From: Halobellus sp. MBLA0158
GTDB taxonomy: Archaea > Halobacteriota > Halobacteria > Halobacteriales > Haloferacaceae
Length of the DNA stretch: 64,000 nucleotides
Direction: 5' to 3'
Assembly: GCF_041477585.1 (NCBI RefSeq)
Contig: NZ_JBGNYA010000001.1
Location: 620,001 to 684,000 of the forward strand
The translations under genes and the position numbers were made by a program. Below, in pieces: positions 32,056 through 40,244 of the stretch. Each line of letters begins with the position of its first letter. The stretch's first letter is position 1. The notes under the pieces are model-generated. The model was not told where the DNA came from. It saw only the letters and a program-made list of their open reading frames with translations, and ran no database searches.

Positions 32056-32233
32056 TCACAGTCACTTATATTTCTAGACCAGTGGAATGCGTGCTCTCGC
32101 CAGCTGCTTCCCCCCGTTCCTGATGGGGTACCGATACTATCTCGAAAAATCGGCTCCATAAATCCAGACGGATATTCACCAAACAGGATTCAATCCTAAA
32201 TCGAGCCAAGCCGAATATCAGCATTTTAGGCTT

Positions 32234-32395
32234 TTACTCCCACCATTTCAGTTCTTTACTAAGCTCCGATTGACATCTTCCACATCGATAGCGATGCTTT
32301 GCATACGGTCGTCCAGTTTCTTCGTCAATCAGAAAGTCCGCAATAAGTATAAGTTCAAGATTATTTTCCTCACCACATTTCAGACAGGTAGTCAC
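32234..32395 (-). CDS. Small zinc-ribbon protein (53 residues), GTG start
   Basis: Reads (V/M)TTCLKCGEENNLELILIA and then, after about 17 residues, RYRCGRCQSELSKELKWWE. Two CxxC pairs make a zinc ribbon, too short for routine gene finding. The GTG at 32395-32393 is the only start. It fills most of the gap between the nuclease gene and the 88-residue gene. Likely a small nucleic-acid-binding or adaptor protein. Confidence 0.55.
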   Translation of the reverse strand: MTTCLKCGEENNLELILIADFLIDEETGRPYAKHRYRCGRCQSELSKELKWWE

Positions 32396-32510
32396 GGAAG
32401 AGTGATCGTTGAGTCAGAAGTTATTTTTTATCCTCATATTTAAGAGTAATACGGTACTAGAATAGGTCAACCGACAGAACATATTAGTTACTTGATCACT
32501 AATATGTAGT

Positions 32511-32777
32511 ATGGTCGGTTGGGAAGACCACAAAGATGTATATCCACAAGAGAAAAAATACAGCGTAGTTGTACTTGATCCGTGGAAAGCACCCGACGAC
32601 GACGATTTTGTCTACAAAATCAAGGAAATTGATACCCTTGAAGAAGGGCCAGAAAACACTGCGGGAAAAGGCCCTATGAAAGGAGAGTCTATATTCGTTC
32701 TCGATCAGGATGGGAATACTATATCTCTTCCAGAAGAGTTAGAAAAATCTGGAGTAGAAGAGGATGGGAGTGTCTAG
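32511..32777 (+). CDS. Hypothetical 88-residue acidic protein
   Basis: Strand-rich start (KKYSVVVLDPWKAPDDDDFV) and a second strand region (GESIFVLDQDGNTISLPEEL). The fold could be a small beta protein. Good start context with an AT-rich promoter-like stretch (ATATTAGTTACTTGATCACT) upstream. No family recognised; the surrounding stretch has scattered small genes. Confidence 0.55.
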   Translation: MVGWEDHKDVYPQEKKYSVVVLDPWKAPDDDDFVYKIKEIDTLEEGPENTAGKGPMKGESIFVLDQDGNTISLPEELEKSGVEEDGSV

Positions 32778-32950
32778 TTTGGAGCATTGAGCCAGGAAAC
32801 AAACGCTTGGAGCCAATTTTCGGCAGTTTCGAGGTTCGGCGTTTGAGTTAGAGGAGGGGCGCAGCATTGGGAGACCACAGAGATCCACGCCGTGACACCT
32901 AGTATATCCTCATCTCTCCGGCACTGCAACAGATACCCTCCACAGATTCG

Positions 32951-33133
32951 ATGCCGAAATGGACGAACTCAGAATACGTGGCAACCGTCGTCGATGTCCT
33001 CGCTATTGGTGTTCTCGTATTCTACAGTTCGGTCATACAAACTGGCCCAACCGTTGATGAAATCCTATTCGTTTTGCTAAGCATCACTGTCCCTGTGACT
33101 ATTGCATACGAGATTGCTCGTCGCCGGCTGTGA
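32951..33133 (+). CDS. Small two-helix membrane protein (60 residues)
   Basis: A short polar start (MPKWTNSEYVATVVD), helix 1 (VLAIGVLVFYSSVI), helix 2 (EILFVLLSITVPVTIAYEIA) and a basic end ARRRL. This pattern, two helices and a positive C-terminus, occurs in many haloarchaeal accessory genes. No function assigned. Confidence 0.5.
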   Translation: MPKWTNSEYVATVVDVLAIGVLVFYSSVIQTGPTVDEILFVLLSITVPVTIAYEIARRRL

Positions 33134-33279
33134 CCGACTCGCGCTGGGTATCTCGCATAGTTATCGGAATACTCTGTCGAACTGGTAGAACCTTTACGAT
33201 CAATACGCACGCAAGCTCCGCGGCGCATTCAATTGGGAGATTGTGGAATAAACCACCGTGAGAAGAGTTCTATGACATT

Positions 33280-33675
33280 CTAGTCGATTACTTCTGCGAA
33301 TCCGACATTTTTCCTCACTTCTTCTACCCTGATTTTGGGCTGCTCACCGGGTGCAGCTCCTGGAACGATCAGGACGTACCCACGGTCGACCTTCGCAATT
33401 CCGTCTCCCTGATCACCCACAGATTCAATCGTTACCTCCAAGGTTTCGCCTTCACTTACCGGCGGACCACTGCTTTCATCAACCATTTGGCGTCCATCTG
33501 CTTCATCCTCCGAAACAGCTTCTTCGGCTTCAAGCAATGCAACACGGACAGTCTCACCCTTGTCGACAGATCCGAGATCTAGTTCGCGGTCAGGAACCTC
33601 CACGACATAACCTCCGTCTCTCTTCGTGACCTCTGCTGTGTAGACGGTATGAACCGAATTAGGAACTTCAACCAT
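33280..33675 (-). CDS. TRAM-domain protein with N-terminal acidic extension
   Basis: A 131-residue protein. The C-terminal ~60 residues are a TRAM beta-barrel (EGETLEVTIESVGDQGDGIA, then RGYVLIVPGAAPGEQPKIRV), the RNA-binding module of archaeal small TRAM proteins and tRNA modification enzymes. The N-terminal half contains a separate strand-rich segment and an acidic linker. Stand-alone TRAM proteins in haloarchaea are thought to be RNA chaperones, so this copy may adjust translation after entry into a new host. It has its own promoter region on the minus strand. Confidence 0.85.
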   Translation of the reverse strand: MVEVPNSVHTVYTAEVTKRDGGYVVEVPDRELDLGSVDKGETVRVALLEAEEAVSEDEADGRQMVDESSGPPVSEGETLEVTIESVGDQGDGIAKVDRGYVLIVPGAAPGEQPKIRVEEVRKNVGFAEVID

Positions 33676-33782
33676 AGTCTTCTCAAAATGCAGACGGAGT
33701 CAACTTAAATACCTTCTAACGTTACTGAGTCGGGTTACAGATACATTCGTACTTTTTTCCAGCCAGTTGTAGGATATGGCTG

Positions 33783-34454
33783 TTATCCATTGAAGACCGC
33801 CTCTTGGATTTGTTCGAGTTCGTTGGTTTCACGGAGTTTGATACCTTCTGAAAAGATTTCCTGGAGTTTTTCCCCGTAGCTCTCAGCACTTTCCACTGAT
33901 TCAACGAGGACCTGGAACTCGTACCGGTTTCCATCGAACCGTTTTTCTTCGATTTCTTGACGTATGTCCTGTACTGTGCGTCGTGATTCTAGAAGGTCGT
34001 TTTCTACGATGATTTGGATGTCGATGTCGCTTGCGCGGTCCGCTTCTCCTCGTGCTACGCTTCCGAACAGGATTACTCCGGCGACGTCGACGTCGGTTTG
34101 ATCGAGTTGGTCGAGGAATGCTTTGACTGGTGTTCTGAACTCTTCTTGCGGTATCGACAGGAGTGGATCATCGGGGTTGTGGTACCGTGTTCTGTTGGCT
34201 TTGATCAGTTTTTTTCGTCCTTTTCTCTGTGTTTGGATGAGGTCTGCGGCTTCTAGGACGTTGAGTGCTGTTTGGATGGTATCGCCTCCGTGTTCGGTGG
34301 TGTTGCGGATTTCTGTGACTGTGAATTCTTGGTGGGGGTTTCGTAGGAAGAGTAGTAGGATGTCTTGGGTTGCTTGGTTTCGGAAGAGTCGTTGTTGGGG
34401 TAGAGGAAATTGGATGTAGACCCCACTCCCCTTCTCGTCAGTATAACTGGTCAT
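33783..34454 (-). CDS. Winged-helix plus minimal nucleotidyltransferase (MNT) protein
   Basis: A 223-residue protein. Residues ~25-95 are a winged helix (HQEFTVTEIRNTTEHGGDTI, then LIQTQRKGRKKLIKANRTRY). The nucleotidyltransferase motif is AGVILFGSVARGEADRASDI followed by D: GS-x10-DxD, with a C-terminal strand containing further acids. Such proteins are transcription regulators or AMP-adding antitoxins of HEPN-MNT modules, but no HEPN partner is adjacent. Its start codon lies inside the ACTGGT/ACCAGT repeats, so it probably represses itself. Codon use rich in T-ending codons differs from neighbours. Confidence 0.85.
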   Translation of the reverse strand: MTSYTDEKGSGVYIQFPLPQQRLFRNQATQDILLLFLRNPHQEFTVTEIRNTTEHGGDTIQTALNVLEAADLIQTQRKGRKKLIKANRTRYHNPDDPLLSIPQEEFRTPVKAFLDQLDQTDVDVAGVILFGSVARGEADRASDIDIQIIVENDLLESRRTVQDIRQEIEEKRFDGNRYEFQVLVESVESAESYGEKLQEIFSEGIKLRETNELEQIQEAVFNG

Positions 34455-34470
34455 AACCAGTAATACTGGT
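34446..34470. promoter_or_regulatory. Triple-arm operator over the start of the MNT gene
   Basis: ACTGGT (34446-34451), ACCAGT (34456-34461) and ACTGGT (34465-34470) alternate, making two overlapping inverted repeats. ACCAGTA-A-TACTGGT (34456-34470) is a perfect 15-bp dyad. The array covers the gene's ATG and sits just downstream of a TATA-like TATAAAAATTTG on the minus strand. A winged-helix autorepressor is the obvious ligand. Confidence 0.6.
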
Positions 34471-34501
34471 CAAATTTTTATATTTCTAACCCCCCGCCTT
34501 C

Positions 34502-35740
34502 TCACTGTAACTTATCCAAACGCTCCAACTTATCCAAAACCCCGTTCTCTTCCAACTCAGACAATTTCTCCAACACGTCTTGCTTTTCCTCACGGCTTTT
34601 CTCTTCTCTCAAGTTGAGGGGGCGTCCGCAGCTACGGCACTCACTGTACTGCGATTGATTCTCCGAACCGCAGAACGAGCATTCAATTTTCTGGTCTTCT
34701 TCTGTACTTGAGTCAAGACCGTATTGGTCGCGGATTGCTCTGTTGACGTCGTCGTTGTTGAGATGGACATAGACTTTAGCGCGGTCACTTCCTGGCTTCC
34801 AGCCGGCGAACTTGTTCAACTGCTCATACCCCATAAACGTCGCAACCTCAGTCAAACGAGTATGCCGCAAATTGTATGGAGTGCGTTTATTCTCCGGAAT
34901 ATCAGCCTTTTCACACGCATTTTTGAATCCGCGTCGGAAAGCATCGTACTTCATCCGATCCGCCAAATCAGGCTCATAGGCGCAAGATTCGTCGTGGTGG
35001 TGCGGGATCTCACCACAGTTACTGCACTGTTGCTGCTCAGTCTTAACCCACAGAGGAGCATTAGGATCCTCAATATCGCCAGGCTCCCCGCCCAAGGGAT
35101 GAGACGCGATCCACTCTCGTAGAGGTCTCCCCGATCGGACAAGCTGGTTCGTCCTGTCTGGCGTTCCCTTCGCACCTTCCAAGTAGATAAAATCGCCTTT
35201 CTCGTTGGACGTGAAGTCTCCAATATTACGGGAAAGTAGTTCACCTGGCCGCGCCGCAGACTCGTACAAAACGTAGGTAAAGGCTCTATCACGGGTGCTC
35301 GTAAAGCTCCGAACCAACTGTTTCAGTTCATCTTCCGTAAACAGGTCTTCACGGGAGACAGAGGTCGGCTTATTGCTTTTGTGAACCGAAAAGAACTGGA
35401 CCTTTTCGGGTGCCTGACCCTTGTTCTTCGCCGTGTACAGCTTCTTGACCGCGCAACGGAACTTGTGCTTCGTTGCCTCCGCGTAATCACTACGATTCAA
35501 GGCCGCGACGACATTCTTGATTTCTTGCTCAGAAGCACCGTCTATAACAAAATCTTCAGGCGCAAACTTATCGAGAATGGTTTTCCAAGCGTAGGCATAC
35601 CGCTGCTGTTGGCTTTCGCCGATGCCTTCTGCCGCAGCGTGGTTGATCAAGTCGCGGACTGCCTCGAAATTCTCCTGAGAGACCTCGTCTTCCAGATTTT
35701 GAAGAGCGTTAGATACGTTGATGTATTCGGTCGTGGTCAT
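34502..35740 (-). CDS. Tyrosine recombinase with internal and C-terminal zinc-binding motifs
   Basis: A 412-residue integrase-fold protein. The N-terminal core-binding region ends near 125; the catalytic domain has SAARPGELLSR (catalytic Arg), GAKGTPDRTNQLV (Lys), YNLRHTRLTEVATFMGY (box-II Arg), AGWKPGSDRAKVYVHL (Trp/His and Tyr nucleophile). Two insertions are unusual: a zinc motif CSNCGEIPHHHDESC inside the catalytic domain and a zinc ribbon CSFCGSENQSQYSECRSCGR near the C-terminus, followed by a charged coiled tail. In the usual H-x-x-R the His is Tyr here. It may integrate, excise or resolve the element. Start at MTTTEYINV. Confidence 0.85.
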   Translation of the reverse strand: MTTTEYINVSNALQNLEDEVSQENFEAVRDLINHAAAEGIGESQQQRYAYAWKTILDKFAPEDFVIDGASEQEIKNVVAALNRSDYAEATKHKFRCAVKKLYTAKNKGQAPEKVQFFSVHKSNKPTSVSREDLFTEDELKQLVRSFTSTRDRAFTYVLYESAARPGELLSRNIGDFTSNEKGDFIYLEGAKGTPDRTNQLVRSGRPLREWIASHPLGGEPGDIEDPNAPLWVKTEQQQCSNCGEIPHHHDESCAYEPDLADRMKYDAFRRGFKNACEKADIPENKRTPYNLRHTRLTEVATFMGYEQLNKFAGWKPGSDRAKVYVHLNNDDVNRAIRDQYGLDSSTEEDQKIECSFCGSENQSQYSECRSCGRPLNLREEKSREEKQDVLEKLSELEENGVLDKLERLDKLQ

Positions 35741-36023
35741 AGTTCTTCGAATCACGTAATGGATAGAGAAGGAAGGAGAGGAAACACAGAGATTCGAATG
35801 ATGGCTGGTCCACTGAAGCGTTGATTGAGTTGGCCGGTGGGAACCCTTGCCGGCGTTCTCTTGCCCCCGCTCTCACTTGGTGTCCATTGAACCGTTCGTA
35901 GATTGGACTCGCAGACCCTGATACGAACAGTTAAGAGGTCGTTTTTTACTTTCTCTTGTCTTCTCCTTCCTTCGATTGGGTTTTCAAGAGAAAATTAGTG
36001 TTTTACTTTTAAATTAATTTGCT
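35741..36023. other. Intergenic region between the recombinase and the TraB-like gene
   Basis: About 280 bases with no supported gene. GCCGG (35832-35836) and CCGGC (about 35849-35853) enclose a GGGAACCC core, a small dyad (GCCGG, TGGGAACCCTT, GCCGGC). A T-rich stretch (TTACTTTCTCTTGTCTTCTCC) follows further right. It might hold the promoter of the recombinase or a recombination site; nothing firm. Confidence 0.25.
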
Positions 36024-36830
36024 TCAGATACGATTCCTAATCTGGTTTTTCCCCTCCTTGATGGTTTCAATCGGGCTGAGGATTCTGCCCGTGATACGGT
36101 CTGCGAGTGAGATGATTCTAGCTAACCAGTGTTTGGATGGCTGTTCTACGACCTTCCAGTCGTCTTGCTCTAATGATCGAGCAATTGGCTTTCGATGCGC
36201 ATCTCCACAACTCACAAAGACGTTCTCGAATCCGTTTTCAGCAGTTATCTCTTGGATTCTCTCGGTCATATAGTCGTCACGACCGCCTTTGGCCTCGCCT
36301 TCGATCAACCCGAAGAATCCGAGCGGCCAAGTCAACCCGAAAAATAATACAAGCAGGACAGCAGCCAGATAGGGAATCCACGTCGGAGCTGTCAACCCGA
36401 GAAAGCCGAGTCCTCGAATTACAACTTGTCCGGTCGAGCCTAATACAATCAGAGTGAATATAGGTGAGCCGAGGAGGAGAAAGGTCCGTTTCCATCGAGG
36501 AACCATTTCATATGTTTCGTGGACATCAGCGTCAACTTCAAAGAACGGAGTACCCGATTCCTCAACCTTCTCCCTGAACTCCTCTGGAGGATTATAGACA
36601 CGGCCAAAGGTCGCTCCATACATCAAATGACCTACCGCATAAAACGAGTATCCAACCGTGAGATCTCTCTCAAAATAATCCTTATCGTGGCCCTCACGAA
36701 ATACCGCATCAAAACCGGACAGATCCAGCTGCATCAAAGCCTGTCTATCCTTCTCCGACAAATGAACCTCGCCCTGAATCTCAGCCCTCGGCATTCTTCC
36801 TAAACTCTGCTTGTAACTACAGAAATCCAC
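36024..36830 (-). CDS. TraB/PrgY-like membrane protein
   Basis: A 268-residue protein that resembles the TraB/PrgY family. The N-terminus has EGHDKDYFERDLTVGYSFYA; the C-terminal part has RDDYMTERIQEITAENGFEN followed by VFVSCGDAHRKPIARSLEQD, matching the family's RDxxM and VxVGAGH motifs, with the Gly-His changed to DAH. Two hydrophobic segments (TFLLLGSPIFTLIVLGSTGQ and YLAAVLLVLFFGLTWPLGFF) lie between, whereas canonical archaeal TraB has them at the C-terminus. In Enterococcus, PrgY/TraB proteins limit pheromone signals in conjugation. GTG start; MPRAEIQ at 36794 is an alternative. Confidence 0.6.
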   Translation of the reverse strand: MDFCSYKQSLGRMPRAEIQGEVHLSEKDRQALMQLDLSGFDAVFREGHDKDYFERDLTVGYSFYAVGHLMYGATFGRVYNPPEEFREKVEESGTPFFEVDADVHETYEMVPRWKRTFLLLGSPIFTLIVLGSTGQVVIRGLGFLGLTAPTWIPYLAAVLLVLFFGLTWPLGFFGLIEGEAKGGRDDYMTERIQEITAENGFENVFVSCGDAHRKPIARSLEQDDWKVVEQPSKHWLARIISLADRITGRILSPIETIKEGKNQIRNRI

Positions 36831-36884
36831 CGAACTATCAATCCTCTCGTAGGTGAAAAAATATATAGAATATTCGTATTAAAT

Positions 36885-37301
36885 TTAAATAACTTCTTCA
36901 GCTAATCTTTCAAAGTCATCTCTGAGCTTTTGATTTCGATTGCTGTCCGAATATGGTCTTACGCAGGCTTGTCTAACCGTTTCATAGCCTACATCGTTAC
37001 TGTCTGACACAGTCTGAATTGCTTTTTCCAGCTTGGCCTGGCTTTTCTCCTTACCGCCACGAATGGTAACATCTTCGCGGTTATATTTGAGAAATTCTTC
37101 TGCGACTTCGTACCGATACAACAGATCCTGGTCGCTACCAGTATGGTCTGGGAGTATCTCTCGAAGTGAACCGACCAATTCTTCGCCGTGTTTCTCGATT
37201 ACAACATCCCAGACAGTTCTTATGCCAGGCATCGTCGGTACCTGGATGCTGTACTTTGAGTCTGGGAATACGTCCTCAGAGAGATCAGTGTCTTCTGTCA
37301 A
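36885..37301 (-). CDS. Hypothetical 138-residue protein, TTG start
   Basis: An acidic, helical product (MPGIRTVWDVVIEKHGEELV, then YRYEVAEEFLKYNREDVTIR, ending KLRDDFERLAEEVI). The only good start is TTG (37301-37299). The region between residues 85 and 125 (KAIQTVSDSNDVGYETVRQA) could be a small helix-turn-helix, so a transcriptional role is possible but unproven. Directly upstream is a hairpin/operator candidate. Confidence 0.5.
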   Translation of the reverse strand: MTEDTDLSEDVFPDSKYSIQVPTMPGIRTVWDVVIEKHGEELVGSLREILPDHTGSDQDLLYRYEVAEEFLKYNREDVTIRGGKEKSQAKLEKAIQTVSDSNDVGYETVRQACVRPYSDSNRNQKLRDDFERLAEEVI

Positions 37302-37310
37302 TATGGATCA

Positions 37311-37329
37311 GCACCATTTCGTATGGTGC
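37311..37329. promoter_or_regulatory. Hairpin/dyad upstream of the 138-residue gene
   Basis: GCACCAT-TTCGT-ATGGTGC is a perfect 7-bp inverted repeat with a 5-nt loop, ending 10 nt before the TTG start of the minus-strand gene. In DNA it is a likely operator; in RNA it would hide the start region. A TATA-like stretch is seen further upstream on the minus strand (CTATATTTTACC). Confidence 0.4.
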
Positions 37330-37477
37330 AATTGACGATAGGTGGGCTGGTAAAATATAGCGACCGACGCCCAAAATCAGCAGTCATCACAGTTCTAGAC
37401 ATTTTCCCTGCTAACAATAATACAGCCTCAAAACAAGACACACAAACCTTTCCGATCAGCCGAAACCGCCGAACCAC

Positions 37478-39484
37478 CTACAATGACAAGCTCTCCACGT
37501 CGTTGAACCGTCGAAGCAGCCGAAACACTACCTGATCTGGATCTAATCCGTTCTCCTGTAGTCTTTGCTGTAATCCGTCTTGGATTTCTTTGTTCCGGCA
37601 GGCAATCCAGATAGTGAAGTCTCGGTTGAGGTGTTTCTCTACGTGTTGGATTTCTCTTGGTTTGTCTCCCATTGCGACTTCGACCGCTAACTCCGTGTTT
37701 CCCATATTGATGTAGATGTCGGCATCGAACTTTTCTAGGAAGGCGTCCCAGCCGGCTTCCTCGAACAGGTCTCGTATCTTGTGCTGCCAGTATTGGTGGA
37801 TGATTCCGCCACGACCCCCGTGTTTCACTTCCAGATCTAGATCTTTTTCAGCGTATTTTCGGCCTTGTTCGGTGAGTTGCAGCAGCTTTCGCTTGTCCTC
37901 TTGTTGGTGGATTCTGCGTTCAACTGCTACGCCCTCGTCGACGAGCTCGTTCTTCGCCTTGTTTCCCTTGTACCGACTGGAAAAATCGCTGTATCTCTCG
38001 GTCAGTGGTCGGAACGGATCGTTGACAACGTCTTCGAGAAGTCTTTCAGCACTGCTGGAGAGCTGTACCTCGCTGTTTGGATCACGGGGGTCGCTTGGAA
38101 TCTCCGATCCTTGTTCTTCGTTGCTGTTGCTTGGTCCGATTTTTTCTCGGAAGTCGGGGGTGGTTTCTCTTGGACTATGGCTGAGTTTTTCCCAGTTCTC
38201 GGCTTGCTGTTTTCGCAGCTCTTTGTCTGAGACATTCTTGTCTAACCGGTAGTTGTCGAGTTTGACCGGTACCGGACTACGGTTTCCGACCTGGACAACT
38301 GCTTCACCTGTATCGAGTTCCTGTGCAAATTCCATCTGCCGCTTAGACAAATTCATCGACTCCGCGACGGCTTGGAACTGCTTCTGATCACCAGTAGACA
38401 GCAAAGCTTTGGTGTAGGTATTGGCCTTGATCGAGTCCGTCAACTTCGACGCCTCTTGGTCTGCTACGACTAGTCCTTCACCGAATTCCCGCATCTTCGC
38501 CGTCAACTCATCAATCTCCGGAATACCCGACGCATCCTGTCTTTCTTTGTAGACACTGAAGACTCGTTTGCCTTCATCCAAGAAGAAAGCGTGATTCAAA
38601 CCACTGTCTCGCTGGTTCTGAGCTAACCGGTACTCGTAGACGTATGCGAACAAGATCTCCATCAAAAAGTTCTGGACATCCCGAGAGAGGCCGTCAAACT
38701 CGAAGACAACATCCCGATCCAGAAGCTCTTCCGCTCCGTATCCCTTGCTGCAGTCGAGCACTGTTCCTGCAACCAAGTTCATCGACTCCAACCGGTTCAA
38801 CAGTGTGTCGCGGTAATCCGACGCTTTCCGTACATAATTCAACCTCTCTTTCCTGATCAACAGCTCCAGTTCGTGCAAACTCGGAAACGGTTCCTCAAAA
38901 CTATCAAACAAGCCGTACAACCGGTATAGCTCGATGATTTTCTTCAACAGGTAGTTTTTCGATCCGCTCAACAACGCAGTGCTATGCCCAAAGATCTCAG
39001 CGAAAACCTGCGCCCAACGCCTCGGTGAAACATTTCTTGGCGGCCTCAACGGATTCAACTTGATCTCAGACCAAGGCAGCACCAACAAACCATCCAAACC
39101 CTCTACAAGATGGCGGTAATCCTGCTTCAAATCAAAAGCCCAAAACGGCCTACCCAACTCCTCCATCAAGTTATAGAACAACGTCGTCTTCCCCGAACCC
39201 GACTGCCCCACAGCCAACAGATGCTTGGTAAAATCGTCCTGTGAAAGACCGAATGAACCGCCTCGAAACGTCTCACCCAAAGAAACTTCACCAAACCACG
39301 TTCTCTCATCAAACGGGTACTGCCAGTTCTGCACCGACTTACCGATCACTGCTTTCAACGCCGCCTCCTGCAATCCATCGTTCTGAGAAATTCCCGCAGC
39401 TAGAACCAATCGCCGAACACTGGGGTCCTCAAGCAAACCCCTTTGATCCGCTACGCTCAGAAGCCGTTCCCCAGAATCCACCAC
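37478..39484 (-). CDS. HerA-like AAA ATPase with C-terminal nuclease-like domain
   Basis: A 668-residue protein. Residues ~85-400 are a HerA/TraG-type motor: Walker A AVGQSGSGKTTLFYNLMEEL, Walker B LNHAFFLDEGKRVFS, then an Arg-finger region. After a low-complexity linker (~430-480) comes a C-terminal domain with KFDADIYINMGNTELAVEVA followed by MGDKPREIQHVEKHL: an Asp and VEVA in the positions of a PD-(D/E)XK motif, with Lys replaced by Ala, so the nuclease may be inactive. Such fused proteins occur widely on archaeal mobile elements and may pump, anchor or process element DNA. It starts with two GTG codons. Confidence 0.8.
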   Translation of the reverse strand: MVDSGERLLSVADQRGLLEDPSVRRLVLAAGISQNDGLQEAALKAVIGKSVQNWQYPFDERTWFGEVSLGETFRGGSFGLSQDDFTKHLLAVGQSGSGKTTLFYNLMEELGRPFWAFDLKQDYRHLVEGLDGLLVLPWSEIKLNPLRPPRNVSPRRWAQVFAEIFGHSTALLSGSKNYLLKKIIELYRLYGLFDSFEEPFPSLHELELLIRKERLNYVRKASDYRDTLLNRLESMNLVAGTVLDCSKGYGAEELLDRDVVFEFDGLSRDVQNFLMEILFAYVYEYRLAQNQRDSGLNHAFFLDEGKRVFSVYKERQDASGIPEIDELTAKMREFGEGLVVADQEASKLTDSIKANTYTKALLSTGDQKQFQAVAESMNLSKRQMEFAQELDTGEAVVQVGNRSPVPVKLDNYRLDKNVSDKELRKQQAENWEKLSHSPRETTPDFREKIGPSNSNEEQGSEIPSDPRDPNSEVQLSSSAERLLEDVVNDPFRPLTERYSDFSSRYKGNKAKNELVDEGVAVERRIHQQEDKRKLLQLTEQGRKYAEKDLDLEVKHGGRGGIIHQYWQHKIRDLFEEAGWDAFLEKFDADIYINMGNTELAVEVAMGDKPREIQHVEKHLNRDFTIWIACRNKEIQDGLQQRLQENGLDPDQVVFRLLRRFNDVESLSL

Positions 39485-39609
39485 AGATGACTACAGATCT
39501 CAAAGAATCTCAAAACAGGAAGGGTATAGCCTGTTTCAAATGAAGAATCCTCCAATAAAGGCTCTGAAAAACAAGAATTTTAATAAAAATTGTCAGACAA
39601 AAATTGGAT

Positions 39610-39843
39610 ATGACTATTCAGAAGAGCGAAGAACACAGCAACGGAGCACCAACCATCGAAGGCACCGGCATACGAGTCGAAGATATCGCCAATACATACG
39701 AACACAGCGAATACAGCCCTGATGAAATAACAGAACTATACCCGGACCTATCTCTCAGCGACGTCCATACAGCACTCGCATACTACTACAAAAACATCGA
39801 AAAATTCCGCTCCAAAAGCCCTGAAACAGGCGTCTCCGCGTAG
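39610..39843 (+). CDS. DUF433-type antitoxin-like protein
   Basis: A 77-residue protein with the DUF433 pattern: PTIEGTGIRVEDIANTYEHS then LYPDLSLSDVHTALAYYYKN. DUF433 proteins are small winged-helix antitoxins, mostly paired with PIN-family toxins. Here the next gene in line is another antitoxin type, and the PIN gene is 400 bp further, so this copy may belong to a composite module or be an orphan. ATG at 39610; the frame also allows TTG at 39604. Confidence 0.8.
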   Translation: MTIQKSEEHSNGAPTIEGTGIRVEDIANTYEHSEYSPDEITELYPDLSLSDVHTALAYYYKNIEKFRSKSPETGVSA

Positions 39844-39931
39844 TGCTCCTACTCAGATAAACCCAGTCTCTCTTTGCTACACGTACTGTTTTATATCTTG
39901 GTCTACCATTTCTATTTGTAGAAACAAAGAG

Positions 39932-40234
39932 GTGACTGGGATCGTGATAGATGTGGACGAAGACGCCGAAATCCTACGTGAAAGCGGCGGCTTCAGCTCT
40001 CGCAACGAAGTAGTTGAAGAAGCGTTTAGAGCGCTTCTCAAAGAAAATCCTGAACTCCGTATCGAGTTCGCTGTCGAAAAATACCGGTCTGGATCAGTCA
40101 GCCTGAACCGAGCCGCCGAAATAGCCGGCAAATCCACTGAAGAATTCAAAGAGATTCTCAAAAACCGTGGAATCGAACGCAGCATCGGCTTTCTCTCAGA
40201 GGAAGATCGCGAACAGCGTTTGAACGAGATGTGA
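39932..40234 (+). CDS. UPF0175-family antitoxin
   Basis: A 100-residue protein. The N-terminal half is a ribbon-helix-helix-like segment (GFSSRNEVVEEAFRALLKEN); the rest is the UPF0175 motif (VEKYRSGSVSLNRAAEIAGK, then STEEFKEILKNRGIE), a helix-turn-helix. UPF0175 proteins serve as antitoxins for PIN toxins of DUF3368 type. GTG start with AAAGAGGTG context. The PIN toxin follows after 10 nt, so the pair forms an operon. Confidence 0.85.
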   Translation: MTGIVIDVDEDAEILRESGGFSSRNEVVEEAFRALLKENPELRIEFAVEKYRSGSVSLNRAAEIAGKSTEEFKEILKNRGIERSIGFLSEEDREQRLNEM

Positions 40235-40244
40235 AGCAGGTTAG

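Noticed and set aside
35830-35855. T-arm-like GGTTCCC sequence suggesting a second tRNA fragment
   Set aside because: The stem pairing and the TTCAA loop of a T-arm are absent; it is only a short dyad.
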